Assembly (NCBI GenBank): GCA_946902875.1
Contig: OX336344.1
Span: 19,923,791 to 19,987,790, forward strand
From: Nematopogon swammerdamellus
Taxonomy: Eukaryota; Arthropoda; Insecta; Lepidoptera; Adelidae
DNA: 64,000 nt
Direction of reading: 5' to 3'
Part shown: in pieces, positions 1-9,720 of the stretch
Layout of the letters: every line of letters begins with the position of its first letter
Numbering within the stretch: position 1 is the stretch's first letter
Program-made: the position numbers and the translations under genes
The notes under the pieces: model-generated
What the model was told of the DNA's origin: nothing
What the model saw: the letters and a program-made list of their open reading frames with translations, nothing else
Databases searched by the model: none

Positions 1-562
1 TTGCGCATAAATCGGCGATGGCTGAAAAAGACCCTGACGTGATTGGACCCAAATTGTACGAAAATGTTCCTGATACAATAAAATCAATAAATAGTGACAA
101 TGTGTTCCAGAGTCAGCTGAAAATATTTCTCTTAGACAATCCATTTTATAAGTTAAGTGAATTTTTTTCATACTGTAAATAAAAATTCTGCTGACTTTGA
201 TAATTCAAATTGTTTATATGCATAAACACAAATTTTATTAATAACTTGACTGAACCCTATGTTCTTTGTTTTGTATTTTATTATCTTTTTTAATGAGTAT
301 ATTTTTGACTTAGTATTTTTAATTTTTTGCTTAGATATAGTATGTTATATTTAACATAATGAAAACTTAGTATGTAAGCTATATTTAAAAAAAGCTCTGT
401 AAGGTTTCTTACCCGATTCTTCCTTATAGATTGCACTACTGAACGGGACATCATAAAAAATGATGACGAACCATACTGAATATGCATATGTCTCAATGTA
501 ATATTGTTATTGTTGTGTGTTCTTTATGGCGAAATAAATATCTGAATCTGAATCTGAATATA
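1..562 (+). mobile_element. 3' end of a non-LTR retrotransposon (LINE)
   Basis: The window opens inside the end of a LINE reverse-transcriptase ORF, followed by an AT-rich 3' UTR and a tail of repeated TCTGAA units near 540-560. The same 3' UTR and tail (GGCGAAATAAATATCTGAA) recur on the minus strand at about 26.48-26.56 kb and from 63.57 kb to the window end, which shows it is a dispersed family. The 5' part lies outside the window. Confidence 0.75.
3..182 (+). CDS. LINE ORF2 C-terminal fragment (partial, 5' truncated by window edge)
   Basis: Frame 3 is open from the window edge to a TAA at 180-182, giving 59 residues. The ending has the layout usual at the C-terminus of insect LINE reverse transcriptases: a leucine/proline patch (ENVPDTIKS), then a phenylalanine/lysine-rich segment (VFQSQLKIFLL) and an aromatic end (FYKLSEFF). 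No catalytic domain is in view, so the clade cannot be fixed. Jockey/CR1-like is a reasonable guess. The stop is followed at once by the AT-rich LINE 3' UTR. Confidence 0.55.
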   Translation, partial: AHKSAMAEKDPDVIGPKLYENVPDTIKSINSDNVFQSQLKIFLLDNPFYKLSEFFSYCK

Positions 563-620
563 ACAACAAATAATAAAACATTTAAAAAGTGAAAAATTAA
601 GGAAAGAAACGTGTTTTTTT
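183..620 (+). other. LINE 3' UTR and AT-rich sequence, no gene
   Basis: AT-rich sequence belonging mainly to the LINE 3' UTR, ending with the TCTGAA tail and a short AT-rich spacer before the next MITE. No supported ORF. Confidence 0.6.
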
Positions 621-680
621 AGGGTTCCGTATCAGGTACGGGACCCTGTTACTAAGCCTACGCCGTCTGTTTGTCTGTCT

Positions 681-711
<31 letters not shown>

Positions 712-835
712 CGTCCGTCCGTCCGTCTGTCCGAGAGCTGTATCTCTTGAACCGTAATAGGTAGCCCTTTCAAATTTTCATTTATTTTGTGGTGCGGAAA
801 CCTCGGTACGCGAGTCCGACTCGCACTTGGCCGGT
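621..835 (+). mobile_element. (GTCY)n MITE-like element
   Basis: Starts AGGGTTCCGTATC and ends with the hairpin-like CGCGAGTCCGACTCGC followed by ACTTGGCCGG. Between these lie CCTACGCCGTCTG, a GTCT/GTCC microsatellite (about 668-732), and CTTGAACCGTAATAGGTAG, the conserved frame of the family. This copy is short, lacking most of the middle segment. Confidence 0.85.
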
Positions 836-955
836 TTTGTAAGTATTTATTTCAGATAGTTTATTTTAGGTAATTTCTTACTGTTTCTGAGAAAGTATAT
901 CACCAAGCCGAATGCAGCTCGGCCTTCGACCTCGCCGCAACACAAAAACGATAGT

Positions 956-1165
956 TTTTTTTTATGGAAAGCGCGACCAGTGGCATCGTTTCACTTACGA
1001 GTAGGTGACTTACGATGCCCATGGACATTATGTGATGCACGGGGATTGCGAATGCCATGCCGGCCTGACCGGAGCCTTTTCACGCCCCTTTTGAAAAACC
1101 CCAGGCTGTACTTGGGAGGAAATATATGAGCAGGGAGTGCATTCCACAATTTCCCGGTTCTGTGA
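956..1165 (-). mobile_element. Jockey/CR1-like LINE 3' end fragment
   Basis: Read on the minus strand, it starts with a segment like RTGKLWNALP and continues through GFFKRGVKRL, the usual C-terminal signature of insect Jockey/CR1-type reverse transcriptases, then a short 3' UTR ending in an A-run (T-run at 956-961). Relatives lie at 51.69 kb and 58.69 kb (+) and, more degraded, at 2.51, 24.55 and 51.41 kb (-). Confidence 0.65.
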
Positions 1166-1660
1166 TTTATTTATTATCCTATTTGTTATGAGTTTATTAT
1201 CCTATTTGCTATTAAACCGACTTTACCGCGAGCGTAGCCTTGGCCACAGCTAGTTCCTAAATAAATAAACCTAATTACCAGTTGAATAGAACATTGTTGA
1301 AGTTTCTTACTTACATAAAACATATCCTTGCCTACCACCTAGCTTATTATGTTTTTGTATTTCTCTTGACCCACTAATCGACAAAGATTAATTCGATTAG
1401 AAAAAAAAAAAACATTGCCTAACGACGTGTGAATGAATTGCTAAAACCTTTATGTCGGCCTTCCATTGTTGGCTCTTCCTCAGCAATCAAACGCACTTTT
1501 GTGAAATTTAACTTTTCGAAATTAATCCGAAAGTTAAAATCACATTCCTGTCTAATCTACGTTGCTTTCCCTTAGTCGTGCCGGTTATACTGAACTGAAA
1601 ACAGGTACCTACTCTTTATCCAAAGCAACTTCAACCGAACTACATTCAGTGAGGATATAT
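1166..1660. other. No gene seen
   Basis: AT-rich unique-looking sequence. A short stretch around 1200-1250 (CTATTAAACCGA...CCGCGAGCG) recurs near 56.44-56.48 kb, so it holds at least one dispersed repeat fragment. The 71-codon open frame at 1562-1777 runs into the next repeat and is not convincing. Confidence 0.5.
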
Positions 1661-1667
1661 TTTCAAC

Positions 1668-1800
1668 CGACTTCAAAAAAGGAGGAGGTTTTCAATTTCG
1701 TCTGTATGTTTTTTTTTTTTGCGGAGAAATCAGGTAACGTATACCTGATTTCTCCGCCAATTCTCAACCGATTTTAATATTATGTGATATTACTAAAAAG
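1668..1800 (+). repeat. GAAGTCGGTT-family dispersed repeat with internal hairpin
   Basis: Begins CAACCGACTTCAAAAAAGGA followed by GGTTTTCAATTTCGTCTG, a motif repeated at 14.92 kb (+) and near 5.44-5.50 kb (-). Positions 1721-1757 form a 16-bp perfect stem (GCGGAGAAATCAGGTA and its complement) around a 5-nt loop. Confidence 0.6.
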
Positions 1801-1810
1801 AGTGAAATAA

Positions 1811-2030
1811 AAAAAACAGTTTTAAAAAAACATTGAACTGACTTCAAACCGTGAAAAGTATTAAATAATATTTTGATCTTGAGTAGAAGGCGGTACAAAA
1901 GCACACGTCCTGTAGATGGACCCTTTTGTGCTTTTGTACCGCCATCTCCTTACTCAAGATCAAAATATTATTTCATACTTTTTAGGGTTTGAAGTCGGTT
2001 CAATGTCTTTTAAAACAGTTTTTAACAAAT
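1811..2030. repeat. Long palindrome (foldback) of the GAAGTCGGTT family
   Basis: The left arm (AACAGTTTT ... GGCGGTACAAAAGCAC, about 1818-1905) and right arm (GTGCTTTTGTACCGCC ... AAAACAGTTTTT, about 1931-2025) are near-complementary over roughly 90 bp with a loop of about 25 nt. The arm motif GTGCTTTTGTACCGCC also occurs at 5.12 kb. Confidence 0.8.
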
Positions 2031-2034
2031 TTTT

Positions 2035-2092
2035 AGTACGGAAACCTATACTAAGCCTATGCCGTCTGTCTGTCTGTCTGATCTGTCTGTCT
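2035..2092 (+). repeat. (GTCY)n MITE fragment
   Basis: Contains only ACGGAAACCTATACTAAGCC, GCCGTCTG and a short GTCT run with one interruption. The rest of the element is missing. Confidence 0.6.
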
Positions 2093-2507
2093 TACTATTG
2101 TGTCTTTGAAACCCTCTTTGCGCATAGCGTGCTAAATCTCCATCCGCTCTATGATATCAACTAGCCCACACTAGGCGGTTCCCCTCTCGCCAACAGACCG
2201 GAAGTTCAAACTCACAGCTAACCGTCTGCGAACAGATTACTATCGCTCCACATGTGTTCCTGCCATCACCGACCATGACAGCTCAAACCGTCTACGTTTG
2301 CGTTACTACATTATCGGTTAAATGTTACAGTTATGTGTAAAACGCAACCGTGTGGATTTTAGCTATAGAATCGCGGGCGCGTGAGCGATTATTATTCAAA
2401 TTAGGAACGTCTTCGCTCTCGTTTCCCGCGCTTTCTGGAGCGTAAGTTATTCTGAAGTGAGACTAGCTAGAGGCAAGTAGTACGTAGTATTCAACTAAAG
2501 GAATGAC
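2093..2507. other. No gene seen; moderately GC-rich
   Basis: Locally less AT-rich than its surroundings (about 2200-2460). A GCGTAAGT at 2440-2447 would make an acceptable splice donor, but I found no matching exon structure. Nothing else is supported. Confidence 0.4.
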
Positions 2508-2620
2508 TACGTTTTTTTTATAGAAAGCGCGACATCTGGCGCCGAGCTAAGGTGTCTAAAGACGCCCATGGGCATTCGGTCGTACGCGGGGTTTGCGAGT
2601 GCAATTGTAAAAAATACTTA
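2508..2620 (-). repeat. Degraded LINE 3' end
   Basis: T-run then AGAAAGCGCGAC, GGTGTCTAAAGACGCCCATGG and GCGGGGTTTGCGAGTG match, with changes, the minus-strand LINE end at 956-1100. Confidence 0.5.
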
Positions 2621-3187
2621 TGCGACGTTTCCATAGCGCATTAGTAGAATTCGCACTTTATTTTGCTTCATATTCATATTCCATGTCATGGTTCTTTCCG
2701 GTCATACGCTATTAGAAAAGATGGTGTTGTTAGGTTTAGTGGAGTATGTTAAATTTTGTATTCAACAAATTTGATCAATCGACCTGGATGAATAAAAATT
2801 ATAAATATTTTAAAACCCGACTGTGAAGAAAAACGTAGGTAACAAGGAAAGAGCAGTAGAAAATGCTGTAGTTTGGCTCCCTGCACAGAGCAGTTAAATT
2901 GCTTAGAGGGTATAATGGAGGTGTTGTCGGAGAGTCGCAAGTAAGTACCGGTTGACTTACTTCACTCACACTAGGCACGAGATCGCTTGACTCCGTGCAG
3001 ACGTTCAGCCGCAGTGGAAAAATATTATCGGGGTAGACTACTTTCGTAGTACGGGCTAAAATGTCGTAAGTAAAAAAATCACCGTGGATAGTACGGCCGT
3101 TGCTTGAACCTTCAAGTTACTCTTTATTCTGTGGCTCCCATAGAATTTATATGTCTAATCTCGCAATTCCGCATACAAGTAACGTTG
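2621..3187. other. No gene seen
   Basis: AT-rich sequence with short open frames only (for example 63 codons at 2749-2940, minus) that show no family resemblance. Confidence 0.5.
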
Positions 3188-3232
3188 CACGGAAACCTCG
3201 GTGCGCGAGGTTGACACGCACTTGGACGGATT
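3188..3232 (+). repeat. (GTCY)n MITE 3' terminal fragment
   Basis: Only the terminal part is present: ACGGAAACCTCGGTGCGCGA, then CACGCACTTGGACGG, close to the shared MITE end GGTGCGCGAG...CGCACTTGGCCGG. Confidence 0.55.
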
Positions 3233-3570
3233 TTATTAGTTTTTGTTTTGGTTTTACTTTAGAGTTTTCACTATATAATCAATCAATCACACACATTTTG
3301 ACGCTTGTGCGTATCCATTTTTACGATAGCGCAAAACAAACAAACTAAAAACCTGATAAAAACACGTTTCATCCCAGCATTTATTATTTATTTTTTATTA
3401 TTTGTTAAGGCATCCGCCACTAATACCACGCAATACACGTGATACTATAGGGGGAAATGACAGTGATAGGGTCTCGTACGGTCCGCAACCCTAAAAAGCC
3501 TGTTTACTGCAAGTAGTTACAAAAAAATAAATTCATTTTCGTTTATTCTAGCGCTTTTGGATGTGCGAAC

Positions 3571-3950
3571 CAGGGTTGTTGTGCTGATGCACATTTTGTT
3601 CACATCAGCGGATGCTGATGCTGATGCTGACATTTTATCATTGACATCAGCGGATGCTGATTTTAATTATTTTCTTTAAAAAAAGGGAAAAATACTGAAC
3701 TAAGTATATGAATATATCTCAGCAATTAAATTATTAGTATTGGATGGAACTTTGGAACTACATATTTGGAACTGTATGTGCTGCTTTTTCGGCTTCGAGT
3801 CTGTTCCGAGAAGGTTTGTAAATTATATTCAAGACTCGAACATCAGCATTATTAATCAGCATCGATCAATGCGGATGCTGATGCGATGCTGATGTTGAAA
3901 ATGATGCTGAAGTTCCGCGGATGCTGATGCTGATGTTCGAAACAACCCTG
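3571..3950. mobile_element. hAT-type MITE with 8-bp target duplication
   Basis: Termini CAGGGTTGTT and AACAACCCTG form perfect 10-bp inverted repeats, and both sides are flanked by GTGCGAAC (3563-3570 and 3951-3958), the 8-bp target duplication expected of hAT transposition. The 380-bp interior has no ORF. It contains many GATGCT/ATGCTGATG motifs near both ends in both orientations (CATCAGC and GCTGATG), which could be subterminal transposase-binding repeats. Confidence 0.92.
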
Positions 3951-3958
3951 GTGCGAAC

Positions 3959-4244
3959 ACCTAGTTAAGTATTCCTAATCAACGTTCCATCCTTCCACTT
4001 CTTTTTATCTCGGATCATCTGCATTCCAACAGGCTGTAACGTTCTTGTCTGCACAGATGAGCCGATGTGGACCATTGAACGCTTCCGCTGCTGCGCTTCT
4101 CTTATCTTTCTGATTTATAACGGCTAGATCCTACTTTGATATAGGCCAACATCGTGTGTGCATAGGCAATCTCCTTAACTGTATAAAGTCCATGTAAGAT
4201 TGAGTATTTCTTCTAAAATACCTACATTTACCACCTCTCTCCTA
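3959..4244. other. No gene seen
   Basis: Mixed-composition spacer between the hAT MITE and a Bm1-like SINE fragment. No supported feature. Confidence 0.4.
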
Positions 4245-4425
4245 TAGGCACAGCATGGCACGGTCTTTCCACCGAGTCATGCAGCAGGTAGGCCTAACGC
4301 CTTACTTGCTGCTTGATAGGTAATCTTGTCAGAATATATTGGTAAACGTGGTAGTCGGTGTTGTACTGTAAATTAATTACTCTGTCTACCCCGATTGCCG
4401 GAATACAGCGTGTGGTGTGTATTTA
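4245..4425 (+). mobile_element. Bm1-like SINE, 3' part
   Basis: Contains GGCACGGTCTTTCCACCGAG, CTTACTTGCTGCTTGATAGG, the GGTGTTGTACTGTAAATTA segment and CCGGAATACAGCGTGTGGTG, the order shared by all copies here. The head with GTCGTAAAAGGCGACTAAGG is missing, and the second half of the usual internal palindrome is deleted. Confidence 0.75.
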
Positions 4426-4749
4426 ATAATGTGTGTATTCATTCATTTTCATGATTTCTATTATGTAGGTTAGCTTAACTTAGCGGCTTTTCTTATCTCG
4501 TGTTTGAAACTAAAACTAATTTCAAAACAAAGCCTTTCAATATCCGAATGCGCTTGTTTGCGCATCAGCAGCGAAATCAGTGCCAAGTGTTGTCAACGTA
4601 TTTAGATCGTCTTCATTTCCGACGCCGCCGTACTCTATGTAATAAAATAATATATTGTGTCACAGCTAATCACAAGGCGTGTACGTATGTGTGCATTCGT
4701 GGCATGACACAAAAAGAAATGCAGTACAAATAAAAGAACAAACAAAAAT
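4426..4749. other. No gene seen
   Basis: Holds a 77-codon open frame at 4500-4733 (+) with no recognisable domain. It is treated as chance. Confidence 0.4.
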
Positions 4750-4846
4750 TGACATGGCACCTAGTTCACCCTGTGTTATGGGCTGACGTCACGGATGTTG
4801 TAGGTGATGAAGCCAACCGTGTCAGGTTCCATAAAAAAAAAAAAAA
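4750..4846 (+). mobile_element. tRNA/5S SINE, 3' tail only
   Basis: TGACATGGCACCTAGTTCAC through GGTTCCAT plus a 14-nt A-run matches the last 95 bp of the full SINE copies at 33.57 and 38.78 kb. Confidence 0.8.
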
Positions 4847-5569
4847 ATTGCCGGCGCTAACTAGACTCCATATTGTCGAACTGTAAAAAAAAAGTATCCC
4901 AATTCCATCGAGTGGTGGTCTGTCCTTGAGTGAGCTACAATGACTCTAGATTAGGGCGATTTGAAAAACGTTATAAGTAGTTTAGAACTGAAAATAATTA
5001 AATAAAAAAAAAAACTGTTAAAAAAATTACATTGAGCCGACAACAAAAAACAACTAGGTACTTGGAAATAAAAATGATTAAATAATCAAATTGGTTTCAT
5101 CCATCAATTTTCTGGTGTGCTTTTGTACCGCCTTCAACTCAATTACTTATTTAATAATTTTTAGTTCTAATTAGTTTTTTTTTATTGGGTTTTATATTTT
5201 GAACCGACTTTTTAATGCAGTTTTTTTATTTCACTCTTTATTAGTAATATCACCAAAAGTGAATCCCAGTAATCGGTTGTCATGGTATAGAATTATTCGC
5301 CCATTTGCCACATTGAACAGCCCATGTCTTGAAAACTACTGAACCGATTTTGATGAAACTTGCACTGTTTCCAAAGTTGAAGTAAATGTGACTTACATTT
5401 AAATTTTTTAAAATTTACAATAAAAAAAATAAAAAATATATAAATACAGCCGAACATAGAACCTCCTCCTATTTTTATTTGAAGTCGGTTAAAAAGAATG
5501 GTCACAATCCGATTAATAGTTTCGGAGAAATTCGTGGACAAACATACACATACAAACATACATACATAC
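4847..5569 (-). repeat. AT-rich region with minus-strand GAAGTCGGTT-family repeat
   Basis: GTGCTTTTGTACCGCCTT at 5117 and GAACCTCCTCC...GAAGTCGGTT at 5459-5490 match the repeats at 1.67-2.03 kb. The end is an (ACAT)n stretch (about 5540-5569) that served as the insertion site of the following LTR element. No gene is present. Confidence 0.55.
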
Positions 5570-6688
5570 TGTTGGCGACAGACACAATAATATTAAGAAC
5601 ACTGCGAAATTAATAAATAAGGCTAGAACTATAGTTTCATATTCATATTATCGGTAAAGACCTGGGCCCAGGTAATTCATATAGGTAGGTAGAAAAATAG
5701 AGTAAGTTAGAATGTAAATTATAGGAAATATATGTTAGTCTGCCAATCAAAGTTGAAACTGGGGTCAGGATACAGGTATCAGCACACACGATGACGAGAG
5801 TAGAAACATATGGAGCATTGTATCCGAAAATAGATTTGTTAAGAAGAAATACTAAGTCAAGGTTAGGGACCGCTCGACTAGGAGACGCGAGCTGCGATGG
5901 AACAATGGGGTTCATTATTGGCGGGCGTGAGGTCATACGCGTGGTGACGACTATCCCGCCGACCCGGACGCATGATGTAAACAATTCGCTGCTCTCGAGA
6001 CAAACGAACATAGATTATTGGACTAGTCCCATTCAGACAGCTCCTCAGAACGGACCGACGACGGTAGAGAAGCTCTCGAACTCACGAAACGTACATGACA
6101 GTGACGCTCCAGTGAAAATAATGATTAAAATAGAACCGAGAATAGAACCAAGTAAAACATAGTGACAGTTGTGTGCAGACAACCGGAAACGACGTTAGAA
6201 CGTACTCGTGATACCTATCGTGAATTGGTAGTGACACTGAACTATTTATAGTGACAACTAGTGACAAGTGACAACTCAAGCGAATACTTGTTACCTGGCC
6301 TTGGGACTAAGATTGGTGGCGGGGCAACCCGTATGCTAGTTTCATTTGTCTCCACAAACTTCCCCAAACATGATTAGTTTGAGAACAAAGAACAGTGCTT
6401 AATAAATAATGCATAAATAGTAAAACAGTAACAAGTGATTTGGTTTTAAAGAACCATTGTCAAGTTGATGCGTGCACAGGAGACGATTGACACTCCCACG
6501 ATGAACAGTCGAACTGTAGATTGAGTCACGGTTTCGCCGGAGGAGACCGAACCGGCAAAGGGTGAACGCTGACAGCGAATAGGCGAACCTTTATAAGTGT
6601 GAACTCTGGCGAATAGGTGAACTTATAAATGGGTGAACTTTTGTCAGTGAGTAAATAAAATGAATCCCTGAACAGTGCTTTTTTAACA
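5570..6688 (+). repeat. 5' LTR of the LARD-like element
   Basis: 1,119 bp, TG...CA ends, same length as and apparently identical to the copy at 13093-14211. An AATAAA lies at 6654-6659, 29 bp before the LTR end. Short repeats (GGCGAATAGG, GGTGAAC) cluster in 6560-6640, where CTTTATAAG and CTTATAAAT are TATA-like. The 122-123-codon open frames on either strand show no domain. Confidence 0.95.
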
Positions 6689-6689
6689 G

Positions 6690-6707
6690 TGGTCCTTCGA
6701 GCCGGAT
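6690..6707 (+). promoter_or_regulatory. Primer-binding site, tRNA-Tyr
   Basis: TGGTCCTTCGAGCCGGAT is the complement of an insect tRNA-Tyr 3' end (ATCCGGCTCGAAGGACCA) and starts one base after the LTR. It is the site where a tRNA would prime minus-strand DNA synthesis. Confidence 0.85.
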
Positions 6708-6769
6708 CCGCGATGCCGTGGACTCGATTCGACAGTGAAAAATAGCCGCGATGCATAGTACAGTGACCG

Positions 6770-7790
6770 AGTTCGAAGCTTGCCTGCGCGCGCGCTTACC
6801 TGTGTGTTCGTGTACATCCGCGTGCACGCGTCACCGCGCCCGCTCCGCCGCGCTTGCGCACATTCGCGTGCCGAGCTGCCCGCCCGCGACGCCGCGCCCG
6901 CGCCGCTGCACCTGCATGCCCACACATACGTACGCGCCCGTAGACACCCGCGTGCTAGCACCGAACCGCTGCACCCGTGTGCGCGCACCGCCGCTGCGCC
7001 CGCGTGCCCGCGCCACAGCTGCGCCCGCACCGCCGCTGCGCCCAAGTGCGCGCGCCGCTGCACATGCGTGCCCGCACATACGTACGTGCCCACACACACC
7101 TGCGTGCCCGCACACACTCGCGTGCCTGCACCGCACGGCTGCGCTTGTGCCCGCTTGCGCGCGCCTCTGCACCTGCGTGCCCGCACACACCTGCGTGCCC
7201 GCTACACCTGCGTGCCCGCGTCACCGCTCCGCCCGTGCCGCCGCTGCGCCCGCGCGCGCGCGCCGCTACACCTGACTGCCCCCACACACTCGTGTGCCCG
7301 CGCCGTACCGCTGCGCTTGCGCCCGCGTGCGCGCGCCTCTGTACGCATACGCCTGCGTGCCAAACACACACCTGAGTGCCCGCGCCACCGCTGCGCCAGC
7401 GCCGCGTGCTACATCTGCGTGCCCCACACACCTCGCGCGCCGCTACACCCACGTACGCCCGCCTCTGTACCTGCCCCGCCAAAACCGAGCTGTTGCAACA
7501 AGCGTGCGCGCACCGCTGCCCCTGCGTGGCTGCGTAAGTAAACTCACGTATCTGCATACACCTGCCTGCGCGCGCCGCTGCGCTTGCGCCCACATGCGCG
7601 TGACACTTTCCCTGCGTGGCCGTACACACCCGCGAGCCTGTACTACACTCCAGAGTGCCCAAGCCAGTGTTGCCTGTGCTGCCAAACCCGAACTGATGCG
7701 CCCGGGTGCGAACGCCACTGCATCTGCGTGACCGTAAACACCTGTGTACTACTGAGTACTGAGCCTACACACCCCGCATACCCGAGCCAC
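6770..7790. repeat. GC-rich low-complexity block inside the LARD-like element
   Basis: About 1 kb built from imperfect, shuffled repeats of motifs such as CACCTGCGTGCCCGC, CGCCGCTGCGCCCGC and CACACACCTGCGTG. The composition suppresses stops, so long frames exist on both strands (253 codons at 6780-7541 plus, 235 at 6955-7662 minus, several more). They are compositionally biased towards Arg, Ala, Cys, His, Thr and Pro and overlap in many frames, which argues against a real protein. Confidence 0.8.
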
Positions 7791-8879
7791 GTGCATAAAT
7801 TGTATGTTTTACGTACACCGACTCGCTGAAGCAAGAACATATTACTTCGAAATAGCTAAGAAGAACTGGAACTTGTGGAACACCTTCCGTTGCCGAAGCA
7901 CAATGCTGCCCGCACTACCACTCTGCAGAAGTCGATCATATGTGACGGCGCGCCCAGAGCACATTCTGCTCGCATCCATAAGCGAGCGGGAGGCAGCGCC
8001 CCATCGTGTGAAGGACCCCGGGTGCACGGTGTTGCAACGTATGGAACCGAAATTTACGTCAAGTTGAAAACCGTGAGTACCACTGTCACGTCGTCGTATC
8101 ACAATGTAGCCGGCTCCTTCACGGCATGCAAATCAACCGTTATACATCGGCAAGCCCGGAGCACATCCTGTTTGCAGCGTATGCGAGTAGGAGGCTGCGC
8201 CTCACCTGTCGCCTGTCGCCTTGCGGGGAACGACACCGGAAGAGTTGAGTTTGAGTCAATTAATTTGTAGCAGCCTCCACATAGAAGTGCGATACAAGCG
8301 CCGCGAGGAGTACGCGCCTTACACTCGGTAGCACTGCTGTCTTTGAGCATGCATAAATTGGGGACTTACACTGAAAGACATTTCATTCTTTCACATACCG
8401 AACACGAAACCCAACTGGTAACCTCGACACGAGCAAATATGTAAAACATATATAAAATTCTACTTCACCTCAGAGCGAGTCAACAACATTAACTTGAGGT
8501 CCCGCATCCCAGCCTTTTGGCGCGAACATCTGCGGCTCTGATTTGCTCAGTTCGAGGCCGCAGAAGCAAGGCGACGAAGTTAAATACATGTATCTACGCG
8601 AATATACAACACGAAGAGAATAAAATCAGAACATCATTATATCATCACCTGTCACGAGCAAATATGCACTGAAGAAAGATCTGACTCTTATCAGATTATG
8701 AGGAATCAGAGGAAAGACAGTTCCAGAAGTTAACTCAGAGAAATGGAACTCGGAGACCATCTCAGCTTCTTTGAAGGATGCGTGAGCTAGCGCAGTCCAA
8801 GGATTCGGGCACGTACCTTCCTCAACGCGTGCGATGCTCACACAGGAGATCCAGCTGGTCGTCCTTTCACGACGTCATT
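7791..8879 (+). other. Non-coding 5' interior of the LARD-like element
   Basis: No intact ORF. A roughly 50-bp motif is present twice about 200 bp apart (around 7951-7999 and 8153-8201, both GCCC.GAGCACAT.CTG followed by a GAGGC-GCGCC-type end), an old internal duplication. Confidence 0.5.
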
Positions 8880-9010
8880 TCAAACGTGAGCGGGCGCTAC
8901 CGGAGCATATCTAGAGTATCTGTGCAAAGGTCGAGGTTCAGCCAGATTTCTTCGACCCATTGGAATGCCATAGCTTCGCATAGTGCGACCCGTGCCGCTA
9001 CACGGAGGGG
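8880..9010 (+). pseudogene. Possible BEL/Pao gag remnant
   Basis: One frame around 8930-8985 reads a segment resembling the conserved early gag motif of BEL/Pao elements, with a DPLE core followed by an aromatic residue (FDPLECHSF). It is interrupted by stop codons on both sides. The resemblance is short and judged by eye. Its position upstream of the pol-like traces fits the BEL order. Confidence 0.25.
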
Positions 9011-9129
9011 AGCCATCACGAGTCACCAAAACTTCAACCGACAAGCGTCTTAAGCACCTCTGTGACAGAGTGGGACCACGCCACGTCTATAGGCTGATCA
9101 AACAAGACACATCCGTGATGCTTCATAAC

Positions 9130-9720
9130 AAGATCTGAACAAGATCCCCCACCCGAGCGAAACCTCTCTGCGGAACGCAGTGAGTTGGTGGGCAAAGAAG
9201 GTGGACCCTCCACTCACCCGAGCGCAGCTTCACCGCAACCGATTGCGATGAGGTGGTGGGCGGAGGCGTCTGAAGAAGTAAGAAATTCCCCCCACCCGAG
9301 CGAAACCTCGTCCCGCCGTGGCACGGCGAGGTGGTGGGCAGAGTTTCAGAAGTGGAACTTCCCCTCACCCGAGCGCAACCTCACCGCAACCGATTGTGAT
9401 GAGGTGGTGGGCGGAGGCGTCCGAAGAAGGCCCACCCGAGCGAAACCTCGTCCCGCCGTAGTGCGGCGAGGTGGTGGGCGGAGTTTCTGAAGTGGATTCT
9501 CTCCTCACCCGAGCGAAACCTCATCCCGGCGTAGTGCGGCGAGGTGGTGGGCAGAGTTTTTAAAGAACGTTCACTTCCCCACCCGAGCGAAACCTCGTTT
9601 CGCCATGATGCGGGGAGGTGGTGGACACAGTTTCTGAAGAAGGCGAAGATTAAATAATGAAGACTCTCGTCACACGAGCGAAGCCTCGTCTCCCGTGCGA
9701 GGATATGATGGACACAAGCT
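9130..9720 (+). repeat. Array of hairpin-forming repeats (8 units) in the LARD-like element
   Basis: Units of about 70-75 bp each hold CACCCGAGCGAAACCTCG followed by a complementary GCGGCGAGGTGGTGGG. The outer CCCACC/GGTGGG and inner CCTCG/CGAGG pair, so each unit can fold into a stem-loop. Units start near 9142, 9212, 9290, 9362, 9430, 9502, 9577 and 9665, and are separated by short purine-rich linkers (GAAGAAG, CAGAAGTGGA). Loop sequences vary while stems keep pairing, for example CCGCAACCGATTGTGATG against CCCGCCGTAGTGCGGCG. Confidence 0.85.

Noticed and set aside
2440..2447. Splice donor GCGTAAGT as a gene boundary
   Set aside because: No promoter signals or downstream acceptor and exon could be paired with it.
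5791..6162. 123-codon frame duplicated at 13314-13685
   Set aside because: It is repeated only because it lies in both LTRs. No domain, and an overlapping antisense frame of equal length exists.
6780..7541. 253-codon plus-strand open frame
   Set aside because: It lies in a GC-rich low-complexity block that opens long frames on both strands at once. The composition is extreme and no domain is present.
6955..7662. 235-codon minus-strand open frame
   Set aside because: Antisense reading of the same low-complexity block.
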